From Cerioporus squamosus (Eukaryota; Basidiomycota; Agaricomycetes; Polyporales; Polyporaceae), in NCBI GenBank assembly GCA_022592435.1, contig JABYQS010000146.1, positions 32,915 to 96,914 of the forward strand: a stretch of DNA of 64,000 nt, given 5' to 3'. Below, piece after piece: positions 13,020 through 23,916 of this stretch. Within the stretch, counting starts at the first letter, position 1. Each line of letters starts with the position of its first letter. A program made the position numbers and the translations under genes. Below the pieces are notes generated by a model that saw only the letters and a list, made by a program, of their open reading frames with translations, was not told the origin of the DNA and ran no database searches.

Positions 13020-14523
13020 ATGGAAACCTCGATGCTGGTATCCATATCCGGTTAGTTCCACCATCGCTGCAGCCTAATGACGCTACCTCTGACCTCCGAA
13101 GCAAGCCCTTATTGCATACGAGCACATCGTCACATTCGGACAAGAGGTCGACATGTACTGGCGGCAGAAGTTCAAGATCTCGACAGTCGTCTTCCTCGCA
13201 AACCGATATCTCGCTCTGATATATTTCACTATTCTGGAGCAAATACCTCTGCTACCGTCGTTGATTGTATGTGGTTCCATGTGATCTCAACTGAATGCCA
13301 TGGTTGATCATGCATTCCAGAGGTATACATGAGATTTCTGGAAGAGATACGTATGCACTCATCCTCGGAGCATTCATCCAGTTGCAGCGCGACGTACTAT
13401 TCAGCCAGCCTTGCAAATGCATTAATCTATCTCCCCTGGGCTGGTACGTCACAAATTATATCTGATATCCAAACTCTGACATCTCTCTTAGTCTTCTCAG
13501 CGCTGCGGGGTTATGCGCTCAGCCAGAACCGCTACCTGGGGATCATCATATTCATTCTCTCCTCCGTCCCTTTTGGGGCTGAGTGCTACGTGAGTTCAAG
13601 CAGCACTCGCACGCGACGGAGAATGATAAACCCCCAAACCAGGGCTCGTATCAAGGCGTCACCATATACGTCGACCCCGCAGATGGGTGTGTGGTTAACC
13701 TCGCTGGCTCTGATACCTACGTCCGCTAGTGAGTCTCTCAATATAGTACATATGGCGAGGATATCTCTCATGGTTCCACTGGATAGTTGTCGGTGATCTC
13801 TCCATCATCGGAAGCACACGACTATGACTCAACTTCAGTCTCGATTATAGCGAACTTAATCACTCGCGTGCCCATGGTGGCAGCCGACCTCATAGTGGTC
13901 GCCGTCACCTGGTCAGCAACGTACAAAGCCACCCGGGAAGCTCGCGTGTTAGGCAAACAGCCCTCCATCACCAAGATCCTCTTCCGGGATGGTGCGTATT
14001 CATACTAACAAGTCATCCGAGTCCGGAATTCTAACGTCGGGCATAGGCAATGCATACTTCATGTCCGACTTCACTCACTCAGTAGTAGGATCGAGCGGCT
14101 GACGCGTAAGCCACAGAATACTCACCTTGCTCAACATCCTACACCTGATCTTTAGCCTCATCTCCGTAAGTCCCATCATGGCACTTCCAGCGCTCGCCGG
14201 CTGACTTTCGACGTAGATCGGGTCGACCAACCTGTCGGTTCACGAGAGCATTCTGATATTGTGGATACCAGCGTAAGAGATATTCCGGGCAGCGCAGGAA
14301 TACGGAGACTCACTTCGGCGGCGGCTGCAGGTTCACTACCATCCTTGTCTCTCGATTCATGCTCAACCTCCAAGCCGTCACTCACAACCGAGCACACGAA
14401 CAGTCGCTCACCTCGTTCGGATCCGTGCAGTTCAACCACATCGTCGGGTCTCTTGGGGCGTCCCTCCCCGCGCCGGGAGAGGGATACCAGGATGACGCGC
14501 ACGACGAGAATACAGGCAACTAG
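13020..14523 (+). CDS. Integral membrane protein with DUF6533-type N-terminus
   Basis: A ten-exon model keeps frame throughout: 13020-13050, 13106-13266, 13371-13443, 13492-13589, 13643-13720, 13787-13991, 14047-14062, 14117-14165, 14217-14272, 14331-14523 (319 residues). The N-terminal block YEHIVTFGQEVDMYW then FLANRYLAL is the DUF6533 pattern of agaric multi-membrane proteins. Later family-like blocks are IYLPWAVFSALRGYALS, the Tyr/Asp-rich loop YVDPADGC, the membrane segment AADLIVVAVTW, FRDG, and the tail SRFMLNLQ then SVQFNHIVGS. Function is unknown for the family; a receptor-like role is only a guess. Weak points are the first exon and start, the third-exon acceptor (13347 is also possible), and the donor at 13721. 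It converges on the gene ending at 14989. Confidence 0.8.
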
Positions 14524-14988
14524 ATTGATGACTAGTGTTCGAGCAGAGTTCGAAGAGGGCACGAGAGTGTCGCGCCGCCGCCGTAACGCGGAGGGACATT
14601 GGGGATGGACACCGCGAACTGGGAGGGCATAGAAGTGCATCACGTCCTATGGTATGGTCGAGTAAATGGCGCGGGCGGAACGTCGTGATTTTGTAGAACG
14701 GCACAGACAGATTCTACGACTTGCGGAGGAAGCATACCAGATTGTCGTGCTGTTTTCGCGTCTCGTTCGTAGAGGTCCAGGAGAGGGGCATCCGAGTTGA
14801 AATGTAGCGAGTTCTTCCCGCATCGAATAGATAGAGTTCAGATAGTCCAAAAATCTGGGAGTACAACCTAGATCGTCCAGGGCAGCACGAGTCAGCACCG
14901 CATACGACAGGGAGGAGCCCACCAGTGACGTACCAAAAGCAAGCAAAGGCAAAACCGTCCCGCATCCATCCTGCGCCCAGACTCGCAG
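14524..14988. other. Spacer between convergent genes
   Basis: About 465 nt between two convergent stop codons. ORFs on the minus strand (up to about 100 codons) have no recognisable content. Confidence 0.5.
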
Positions 14989-15585
14989 CTAATCCTCTCC
15001 CTCCTCGGCATCTCCTTCACCAGCACCCTCCTCTCCCTCCAGATCCACTCCAATATCAACGCTCCCAACCGCCGGGAACCAGCCATACTGCCTCAAGTCA
15101 ACCTTAAAGTCGCCCGCCCGAGTCGTCGTGACTTCCACGCCCTCCGCCACGAGCGCATCGCGCTGCCTCGCCGCCCCGTCCGTCCCTGGGCCGCGCGAGG
15201 AGATGGACCCGCTTGAGGCGAGCACGCGGTGCCACGGTACGGGGGGCGTCGCATTGGGAGAGACGAACTTGAGCGCTGTGAAGTTCCTATGTCACGGGAT
15301 CCTCAAAGACTCAGAAGATATGCATACCTTGCCCGACGTGCCTCGAGTACGCCGGCATGCCTAACAGCTTCGCTATATGTCCTGCCGACGCGCATCGTCA
15401 GCTTGGTACGTGATGTCGATGGCGAAATCGCCCTATCGGATAGTACCGACCATAGGAAGTGACCCGCTGAGGCGGTACTTGCCTCACAACATTATACACC
15501 TATTGTGCTCTCGTCATTCGATGCACATGTTGAACCTGGACAGGGTACGTACCGCTGCATGAAATTGGTCTCCGTCTAGAGGCAT
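14989..15585 (-). CDS. Alkyltransferase-like DNA repair protein (ATL)
   Basis: Four minus-strand exons, 15585-15553, 15499-15451, 15372-15328 and 15275-14989, give 137 residues. The order of blocks is that of ATL proteins, relatives of O6-methylguanine-DNA methyltransferase: FHAAVYNVVRQVP, VTSY, AKLLGMPAYSRHVGQALKF, PWHRV, SGSISSRG and YGWFP. The key feature is PWHRV (residues 56-60), where the methyltransferase has PCHRV. Trp replaces the acceptor Cys, so by family knowledge the protein binds and flags alkylated guanine for nucleotide excision repair instead of removing the alkyl group. At the second splice the usual Gly-x-Ile after VTSY is missing, so that intron may be misplaced or a tiny exon overlooked. 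The acidic C-terminal tail is extra. A large palindrome lies 63 nt upstream. Confidence 0.85.
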
Positions 15586-15647
15586 GACGGTCGTCCGCAA
15601 GCCGCGCGGCTGCGGAGCCGCAGGGCGTGACGTTGAGTTAGGCAAAT

Positions 15648-15669
15648 AGACGCGTGACGTCACGCGTCT
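15648..15669. promoter_or_regulatory. Perfect 22-bp palindrome: CRE core between two ACGCGT boxes
   Basis: The centre TGACGTCA (15655-15662) is the full cAMP-response/ATF bZIP site. ACGCGT, the MluI cell-cycle box, overlaps it on each side at 15650-15655 and 15662-15667, and the symmetry extends to AGA/TCT. A half-site TGACGT lies at 15628-15633. The element is 63 nt upstream of the ATL start codon and about 160 nt beyond the stop of the gene at 15832, so it most likely belongs to the ATL promoter. Confidence 0.65.
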
Positions 15670-15831
15670 GGCGCCCTCGGATAGTCGCAGCGCAGCGTCC
15701 AGCCTGCCAGAAAGGCCGCACCAGGGACAAGAGACGCGTCATAGAGGTAGTGTCAAAGCTGTATAATTCCCGGAGCGCGTAGGTAGAGTCACCAGCTGTC
15801 GGTCAGTCGTACGAAGTAGTTCATCTCACGC

Positions 15832-18684
15832 TCAAGCCTCGCCCCGTCCTCCATCCGCTTCCCCAGCGACCTCGGGAACCAGCAGCGCCGGAAGCTCATC
15901 CTTATCTCGCTCCTGCACAACGCGTGGCACAGCCGGCTCTGCGCACCAACAGTATCCCGTGTCAGCTCCGCACAACAATGTATAGATGAACGCGATTCAC
16001 CAAACAGCACGTCCCTCTCCTCAAAGCGCACCTCGACCGCCCGATACCCCACGCCCGCGATCCACGGCAACGCACTAAGCTCCATGCACCCGAAGCCCTT
16101 CTCGTCCCACTTCACACCGACGTCTCCCTCAGCGCCGAGCTCGAGGTGCGCGGCCGGGGGCGCGAGCGTATGTGGGGGGCGCCAGGTCTTCGTGTCTTGC
16201 GACTCGCTCCGGGTCGGCGGTGCCGTCTGCTTGTTCTCTTTCTTAGTCTTCTTCTTGGCAGCGGTCTTCTTCGGGGCGGCCTTGTCCTGTCTCTTTCTCG
16301 TGCTCTGGACCGTCGTGGTGTCCACTAGCTCCGAGTCCGGCACGCCCCAGCTGATGACGGGGACGAGGACGTCGGCCGGAGCCTCCGTGGCTGCCTTCTT
16401 GCGTGGCGACCTCTTCGTCTTACCTGAAGTCGCCGTGTTCTCCTTCGCAACAGCAGCTACCGCAACGTCTGGAGCAGGCTCGACCTTGACAGCCTCCGCG
16501 ATAGCTTTCGCCGCGGTCTTCCCGGTCTTGCCTCCCCGCTTTTTGGGCTCTCGGGGAGGTACTGGAGAGGAAGGCCGCACGTTAGTCTTAGGGCAGAGAA
16601 GAATACGACATCACACGCACCGCTCTGCACCGAGACTTCGACGCACTCCGTCTTGACCGCGCTCACCCTCGCCTGCTGAGCATCCTTCGCCTTCGCGCCG
16701 CGCTTGGTGCGTGTCTTCGGCTTCTCCACCTGCGCCTTCTGAACCGCGGCCTCCTCCGCTTGCGCCTTCCGCTTCCTCGCAACAACGACCATGAGCGGCT
16801 CTGCGACAAGCGCATGCATCAGCACCACAGCCAGCACACATGTCCACGGCTCACCATCGTCTTCGTCGTCACCCAGCACGAACGTCGTTCCTGCCATTTG
16901 TGCCACTGCCACGGCCAGCTCGATCTGCTCGCGCTTGATCTCCACAGAGCTATGCGCCGCGGCCGATGTAGTCTCCTCCAATTGAGCCTGTAAACGGACG
17001 GATCAGCAACAGGAGAGACCGATTTCGACACGAACATACTGACCTCGCCATGATCAGGCCTCAAAGGCCGCGGCTGCGGCGTCCCCGGCCGACTTCCCGA
17101 CCCCGGACCATCAGGGCAGGGAGGCGTGCGCGAACGGGGCGGTATGTCCGCTGGCGGCTCGAAGCGGCTCGGATCCTGTACAGCATCGTCGACACGAACC
17201 TCGTCCGTCGGTCGGTGAGGTCGAGGTTCGGGAGTGCTAGGGCGACTACCAGGTCTGTCAGGGCACGGTGGCGTGCGAGAGGGGCGCGGAACATCCTGCG
17301 GGGGCTGCATCAGAGTGGTCGGGAGGGCGTCGTGCTTGGAGAACGAGAGGCGGCTCGTGGGGGGGCGTGAGGGCACAGGAGAGACTATCTTGGGCGACGA
17401 GACTGGAAACGGAGAGGTAGGCGGAGAAGACGACAGCTGCATGCGCTCGTCTTCGGAGGGAGATGAGGAGCGACGAGAAGGACTCGAGAAGAAGGACGGC
17501 GAAAAGAACGAGCTCTCCATCTTGACCTGTACTTGCGGGCTCGGTGTGCGCGGAGGGGGCAGATCTGAAGCAGGAGCAACCGGCAGAAATAGAGGTAGAG
17601 TTGGCATGGCGCGCTTGGTATGGCTGATCTTACGTCTCTTCGGCGGAAGCATGGGTGTCGTGTCGACAGGATGATCGGATGCGTCTTGCTCCGGAGGGTC
17701 GTCAGAAGCACCAGAACGCATGGCAGAGGTCGATATAGCAGGCCAGGAGTCAGGATCAGTCGGCGAGAGCTCAGAGTAGGCCAACGTCGCTAGTGCAGGA
17801 AGAACAGCGGCTGTCTTGTTACCGGAGAGCATCAGCTTGCGCTTGAAGCGTGGAGGGAGAGCTGGAGAAGGGCCTAGAGCCCTTGGAGACGGTGTTGGCT
17901 GGGTATATGCGCCGTCTTCGGGTTGCTTCTGTGCTTGAGGGTGGGTATATGCGTTGTCGATGCCATCCAGAAGTCCGTCCGAGAAGCGTACTTGACGAGG
18001 TCGACGGGCGATGATAGTAGACAGCGCTGAGTCACGAAGAGCAGACTTCAAGGTTGGAGTGCGAGCCGATGAAGTGTTCCCTGTAGAGTGTCCGAGTACA
18101 GGCGTCGGGCGAGAAGACGAAGGAGAAGCACTCTGGGCACAGGTCGGACAATCAGGGTGGGGATGCGCATCGTGAGCCCGAGTATGGCGGACTGGGTGGT
18201 GGGTGGCGGTCGCTGCTGTCGAAGACTTTGCAGCCACCAAACGTTGTGTGATCGCCGTAGAATGAGGATTCTTCCCAGTCTTGGCTCTTTTCTTTGGGGG
18301 CGAGGCGAGGGTAGGAGATGCTGCGCGTTCGCGCTTGACACGGATATCGACGACAGCGGACTCACGTTCAGGCCCCGAAGTCTTCACAGCAGCGTGCGCA
18401 GTAACCCTCCCCTTCCCCCCTGCGTTTTTCTCCTTCTTGCCGCGCCCGGTACGTCGTTGGAGCCAGTCGTCGACGAGAGCGGGGTCGACGTCGTGAGCGG
18501 TCGCCCAGTTATGACAGAACGAGACTGAAGGCTTCAGAATTGTCTTGCCTACAAGGTTGTTCAACTCTGCGCGGTGTGTCCTGGAGAATGCCTGAAAGGT
18601 CCGTGCTGAGAGATCCTGGATGTCGGGCTTGACATCTTCCTCGTGCACGTCGCCGAGCACGGCAGCGCGAGTCCTCCTTGCCAT
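15832..18684 (-). CDS. Large nuclear protein with weak homeodomain-like N-terminus; only copy with all exons
   Basis: Five minus-strand exons, 18684-17044, 16987-16855, 16800-16621, 16561-16001 and 15938-15832, encode 873 residues in one frame. Residues about 25-90 resemble a divergent homeodomain: the block ending VDDWLQRR then GRGKKEK (residues 71-86) imitates the third helix WFQNRR, but the invariant Asn is not in place. Downstream are a basic PPKKRAK signal, long Ser/Pro-rich disorder, and Lys-rich segments (KKRGGKTGK, KKKTKK), which suggest a nuclear DNA- or chromatin-associated protein. The last exons hold a more ordered block (HLELGAEGDVGVKW, GFGCMELSALPW). The first exon is inside a tandemly duplicated unit; exons 2-5 are unique. 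It is not recognisable as a mating-type HD1 or HD2 gene. Confidence 0.7.
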
Positions 18685-19488
18685 GTCGAAGTCCGCCCTA
18701 GTGTACTAGCCATGAACAGACAGATCGGGGATAGAGAAAGTCGGAGTAAGCTACTCACCACTAGCTTGTGGTGACGGTGGGATGACGGTCGCAGAGTAAT
18801 TCCAGCAAGCGCCTGAGAGTCGTCACGCCCGAGGGCAACAGCCGAGGCACGACAGGACGCGCCTGGTAGCAGTTGCTCACACGCGTTCGCCCTCTCCTCT
18901 CTCCTCTCCTCTCACTGCTCGCACTCGCCTTGCTCCACTCTCCTTGCCTCGTTCTCGCCGGCCGGCCGACTGCCCTCTGTCCACACGTCGCCCGTCTCTC
19001 TTGGACGCCGCCGCTCTCGCGAGGTCTCGCTTCAACCGTGCGCGCACAGGACACACGCTCGCCTCTAGCCGCTTCCGCAACTCGCTGGGAGGAAGGGTAG
19101 ATTTTCGGGAGACGGTGGACACGGCAGCGACTCGCTCGCGTATGCATACAAGGTTCGTACATTATATCCTGCTCTTCTCCCTGCCGTACCTCCCATTTCC
19201 CGTCCTGTACCCGTCCTTCACCGCATCAGTTACACTGCAGACGTCTGCGCGAGCTCGTCCAGCATTGCAGCATGTCGTACCGTACTCGTAATGCATGTCT
19301 TGTTTGCATCTTCTTCCGCCCTGCTCGATGTTCTGTCAGGAATGCATCAAGCCAGAGTATCAATGTCATTCTTACCACTATCGTGCGCGTCGTGCGCGTT
19401 CTCCTCCTGGGTATGCTGGGGATAAGGCCTTAAGGTGTCGTCTCTACGTCCGATATCTTGTGTTCCCTACTGACAATCGCCGTTAGCG

Positions 19489-20220
19489 TCAGCAACGATG
19501 AGCCTCGGAGTCTGGCCGACCACTCACCGTGAGCTTAAGATCCTCTACAGACGTCGCGCCTGGCAACTCAAGCTGAACGCCCGGCATGGATGCCAGGAAA
19601 CCCCGCGTGCCGCTCACCTGGCTGTCCCCGGGCCTACGTCCGCTCGACGTACACATCTGGACAGTGTGTCGGCTTCCGTGCTGCGAATGGTGCGTCGCTG
19701 CGTGTAGAACTGTGAGTACAAACACGCCGGCTCCACGACCAGCAATACTTACCGCGCAAGGACGACTATCGCCTGCCCAGCGTATCCAGGTCGCTCGAAG
19801 CTGTCGAGTCTCTGGAGAATGATCGTGAGTGCAAGCGTTGCAGCGACATAGAGCCGACTCACCGCAGGACAAAAGTCCACTACAGGACTCGGAGCCTGTC
19901 ACATTGCGTACAGCGACGACGACGGAGAGCACGGTAAGCGACGCGAGGACGACCTGGGGCTGCAAATAACCCCTGCTAACGAACACTATCAGCTCAGCGT
20001 TCGACATCACAACGAGGAGCACGCACCTTGCATACACATGTGCAACCGTCCGGCGGCGCGTAACCAGCACGAGACGGCCGTACCTGCAGCGCGGAACGAT
20101 CAGCACGACGACAAGGACCAGCAACACGAGAACAGCTCACCGGATCGTCCACGACGGAGCACAGCGACGGCGACGGCGACTGGAGACAGATCAAGGCGGG
20201 CATGGTGAGCAGCGTACACG
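19489..20220 (-). other. Possible small multi-exon gene in unit A, unresolved
   Basis: An unbroken minus-strand frame of 212 codons (20127-19489) contains several good intron-like segments: GTGAGTCGG...CTCCAG, GTAAGTATT...CTCACAG and GTGCGTGC...TTAGCAG. The open frame may therefore be introns plus short exons rather than one exon. One hydrophobic stretch (VVLASLTVLSVVVAV) could be a membrane segment if translated. I could not find a spliced frame that stays open, and no family is recognised. An identical stretch is present at 29156-29887. Confidence 0.25.
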
Positions 20221-23138
20221 AACTCGAGCGAACAGCGAGCTAACGGTCTCACCTCCCAGCATTTGTACGCCTCTCCCCGCGCACGGACCGCCTGCATCCA
20301 AACAAAACAAACCCCCTCCCGCCCGCACGTCGCATCCCCCATCCCTGCGTAGCAAGTAGCGGGTACCGAGCACCGAGGCCCAAGCCCATCCTGCGCCCGC
20401 ATCTCGTCTCGCCTCGCTTGCACCGGCAGCCGGCATCACCTTCACGGTGACAGTGACACTGCACTGGGTTCTAACCCCCGCCCGCCGCTTCGGACACTCG
20501 GACACTCGTCTCCGAGCCGTGCAATTAGACGTCGGATGACAGCGAGGGGCTCCTGGCTCCGCTCTGCACTCTGTGCTCTGCGCGCCGATCGGACTGGCGA
20601 CTGGATGCGGCTGCCGCTCACGCACACGGCGACATACCGAGCACGAACACGTCTCGCTGGTCGTCTGACATCGCCAGGAATCGACTCGGACTCTCGGGGC
20701 TGGGCGGAGTGTCGAGGCGCGAGGACCCGGCTGGTGTGGCTTGGAAGTCGGGTAGGGACTCGGTCGCGGCGACAGGCAGCAGAGCCCGAGCCCGAGCAGC
20801 AAGCTTGGCATTGAGACGCGGCGGGGTGAGATGCGGCGGGGTGAGATGCGACCGCAGACTTACCCGGCACTCGGGAGGAGCACGCAGCGGAGACGCAGAA
20901 ACGCATGCTCGGGCCGCCGAGGGAGCGGGAACGGCCGGGCGGCACGTCTGGACTCGGCGCGGTGTAAGTCTTGCGATGCCCCGGAAGACGAGTGCAGCCC
21001 ACCGAGCGCGGCGGCGAGGACGTCTTGCCCGTTGTCTGGCACTCGGCCGACTCAGGATTGAACTACCGGGGCAGGCGGGAGCACTGGGACCTCGACGCAG
21101 GCGACAGTCTGCAGCGCATGAGTCTGTTCTCGACGACGAGCTCAGAGTGGAGCCTGACTCGGACATGGAGACCGCATTGCAAGCGCGTGCTCGGACTCGG
21201 AGAGAGCGCACACTGCAACCTCGAACAAGCTCGGACGAATACGGGGATCGAGGGAACGGTAGTAGCGGGTGCGGCACGTCTGCAACCTGCTGGACGCGGC
21301 CGAGTCTTGCATCACCGCGGAAGTCGGTACCAGTCATGCGACGAGCAGCTTGCCGTGGTCGCTACAGTCTGAGTCGACGATGGCAGCCAGTTCGCCCGTC
21401 AACGGTTCGCAGCAGGCTGTACAACCGGCACATTCGGTACAGACAGAGAGCAGGACGAAACCCCGCCGTGCGCCTGCTTCATCGTCCGAAGCGTACTCGA
21501 TCGATCGCCTGCCGTGGGCCGTATTGAGGCAGCGAGCTGCCGCCTCCGTGCATTGTGAGTTGCAGCCCTCTCGTTCATGCAACACACAGCACTCAGCTAA
21601 CGTCGCTGGCCGCTCTCTAGCTCCCAGGACACTGAGGACGCACTGGAGACGGACAGGACACGCGCCATGTAGTACGGCAGAGCGCGGATTCCGACTCGGA
21701 TTTGCGACACTCGCCACGGCGGACTCTCGTTCCCACATATCCGAGTCCCGACGCATTGGACCGAGGGCGATGAGGCAAGCCTGAGGTCGCAGCATGACGC
21801 GTCCTCGGCGCGGCTCGTCGTGTCTGCGGTCACACCGGCACCGAGACGCAGACGGAGACCACGAGTGCCTCTCACCGTTCGTCGCATGCCGCGGTATCGA
21901 TTGTCTTCGTTTAGGGCCGAGAAGCTCCCGCCTTTGCTCCATCTCCCGCTGCCGGGATCGTTGTGGCGCAGGGGTTACGATCTTGAGTAACGCTCCACTC
22001 TGCTCATGTACTAGTACGTCCGCTTGTACTGTATCGTCTGAGTCTTGACGAACTCTGTAGTTTCCAATACATTGACTTGTTGAAAGCTCCTGCAGGAGAA
22101 GCACTGGCCAGTTGGACGTCGTTCAGGTGGGACGCACGGCGGCCTGCATCGCTTGACGGTTATCGGTTGGCTTCTTTGCGACCCCCGGGCCCGCAGACTC
22201 GGACTCGGGTGTGGTTGAGCGAGGCGATGGTTCCGTTCACGTTTGAGTGCACCGAGCATCGGGAGCAGCTCGAATGTTCCCTCCGTAAGCCGGTTTCCGC
22301 TCGGACAAGGCTGCACTTCGTCATGTCGTTACCTTGCAGGATAGCGACATAGACAAGTGTGCACTCACACTGGGAGGTGAGTCCCTGGATGTGCGAGTAC
22401 ACGGCGCAATCGTCTTCGCTCGTCCATCCCAGTCACGCCGCACATTCAGACATGGTACTGTGTCTTCCTCGCACTGGGGGCGAGGCTCGGACCCCCGAGA
22501 GCAGGATGAAATGCAGCGGAACGCGTGCGAAGTTGATGTTGGATCTTGGCGAGTCTTCTCTCGGTTCTGTTGTTCCAGGACGTCTCTGGGTGTCCGCGGT
22601 GGTGCACGCTCCCGACAGTGTGCAGCAGATCGGAGAAGTCGACGATCAGGCACTGTTCCAGTGCACTTTGGATGTCGCATACACATGGGCTCGATCCGCC
22701 TCTCTCCATTTGCGATTGACTGAACAGAATTCAAGTGTGCCAGTGTTGAGCTCGATACAGAGTGCTTCGGAATGCGGACTTGACTGACACGACTTGCAGG
22801 ACGCGCTGCAACGCATGCCCGGCGCTGCAGCCAAGCCTCGGAGCTGCCAAGGTCTTCGCATGGGAAAGGCGCATAGTAATTGCGTTGTCGAGCGAACCCG
22901 TTTGCAGTCCAAAGTCCAATTACTTAACTCGTTCCGGGCCCATGGACATGGTAGCGAATGATTGCTCTGCTTAACGCAGTGTCGTCATGTCCAAACCCAT
23001 GTTTGCAGTTCTGCAATATTCTGCATTATGAAGACTTGGTCTTCACCTGTTCTGAGAATGTGATTGGCTATATAAATGCCATGCTTACTGTCGACCTGAA
23101 CCCCACGGGCCACCGCTGCACTCTCACGAGTTTCCATC
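20220..23138. other. Low-complexity, CTCGGA-rich interval of unit A
   Basis: From about 20490 to 21350 the words ACTCGG, GACTCGG and CTCGGAC recur many times on the plus strand, giving long but composition-driven ORFs in several frames. The block starting ATGGCAGCC at 21380 has an open frame of about 55 codons before a possible donor, but no family is recognised. A TATA-like TATATAAATG at 23069-23078 precedes the gene at 23139. The equivalent in unit B is about 29887-32797. Confidence 0.4.
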
Positions 23139-23916
23139 ATGTACATTTGCAGACATGGCCATCATGCTGACCGCTCTCACCGCATCTCCCGCTGCTCGAC
23201 CCACGCTGAGCTTCTCCGCGGGCCACTCACAGTCAAGCCCCAGAAGTCTGAGTATGCAACAGCATGTGGCGAAGAGCTGGGATACCTTCGAGCGCTGTTC
23301 AATGCCATGCTCGGTGAGTTGTTATGTCATTTCCGCCGGTTGTTTAATTCCTGATAGAAGGACAGCTCGCGAGACAGGAGATCCAAATGCCAAGATGGCC
23401 TGGACTGCTCGGAGCTTCCAGCGGCGGGTCTTCCTCCGCTTCGGCATGAAGGCCGTCGGCTGGCCACCGGAGATCGTCTTCCGCAACCCGAAGTACTTCA
23501 GCATGGAGGACGTCCGGCGGCTCACTGAGCTCTGCCTCTCCGGAGAGCTCTACTTCACAGCAGCCTCCGAAGATGAGCGTGCTGCTGCTGAGCGCGATAT
23601 TGCGCATGCATGTCCTGGTGTCCTCTTTCCAGCACCGACTCCCAACGTTGGCCGTAGCGACATCGGCAGGCAGCGATCCCGGTGCGATGCGGAGGGGAAC
23701 ATCGAGCCGAGGTGGTATGAGCGGAATGGTCCGAAGAGCGTGAAGTGGGTTGATGGGGAGGAGGCAGAGACCACCGGCGAGCCGATCGCTTCTGGGCCCA
23801 GGCCGATGATGTTCAAGAACCGCACATGCTTGGTATGGCACGAGCCCGGGAGTTGGCGGGAGGCGACCGAGGACGAAGTCAGTGGTTATGTGCAATGGGC
23901 GCACTTGCTCTGCTAG
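23139..23916 (+). CDS. Uncharacterised protein with GWPPEIVFRNP motif (unit A, intact)
   Basis: Two exons, 23139-23313 and 23366-23916, with a 52-nt intron (GTGAGT...GACAG), encode 241 residues. The start ATG is 61 nt downstream of a TATATAAATG box. The second exon has the clearest coding character in the duplicated unit. It contains FGMKAVGWPPEIVFRNP, then a helical SMEDVRRLTELCLSGELYF, then a polar tail with RSDIGRQRSR and GPKSVKWVDGEE. I recall GWPxxIxFxNP blocks from other uncharacterised basidiomycete proteins, but that is memory and not a search result. No enzymatic motif is visible. The copy in unit B is frameshifted. Confidence 0.6.

Noticed and set aside
17050..18528. Open frames of 70-146 codons on the plus strand opposite exon 1 of the homeodomain-like gene
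   Set aside because: They are Arg/Gly-rich shadows of a long GC-rich exon on the other strand and repeat only because the exon is duplicated.
20191..20811. 206-codon minus-strand frame
   Set aside because: Cys/Arg/Pro-rich composition follows the low-complexity sequence, and long frames occur on the other strand too.
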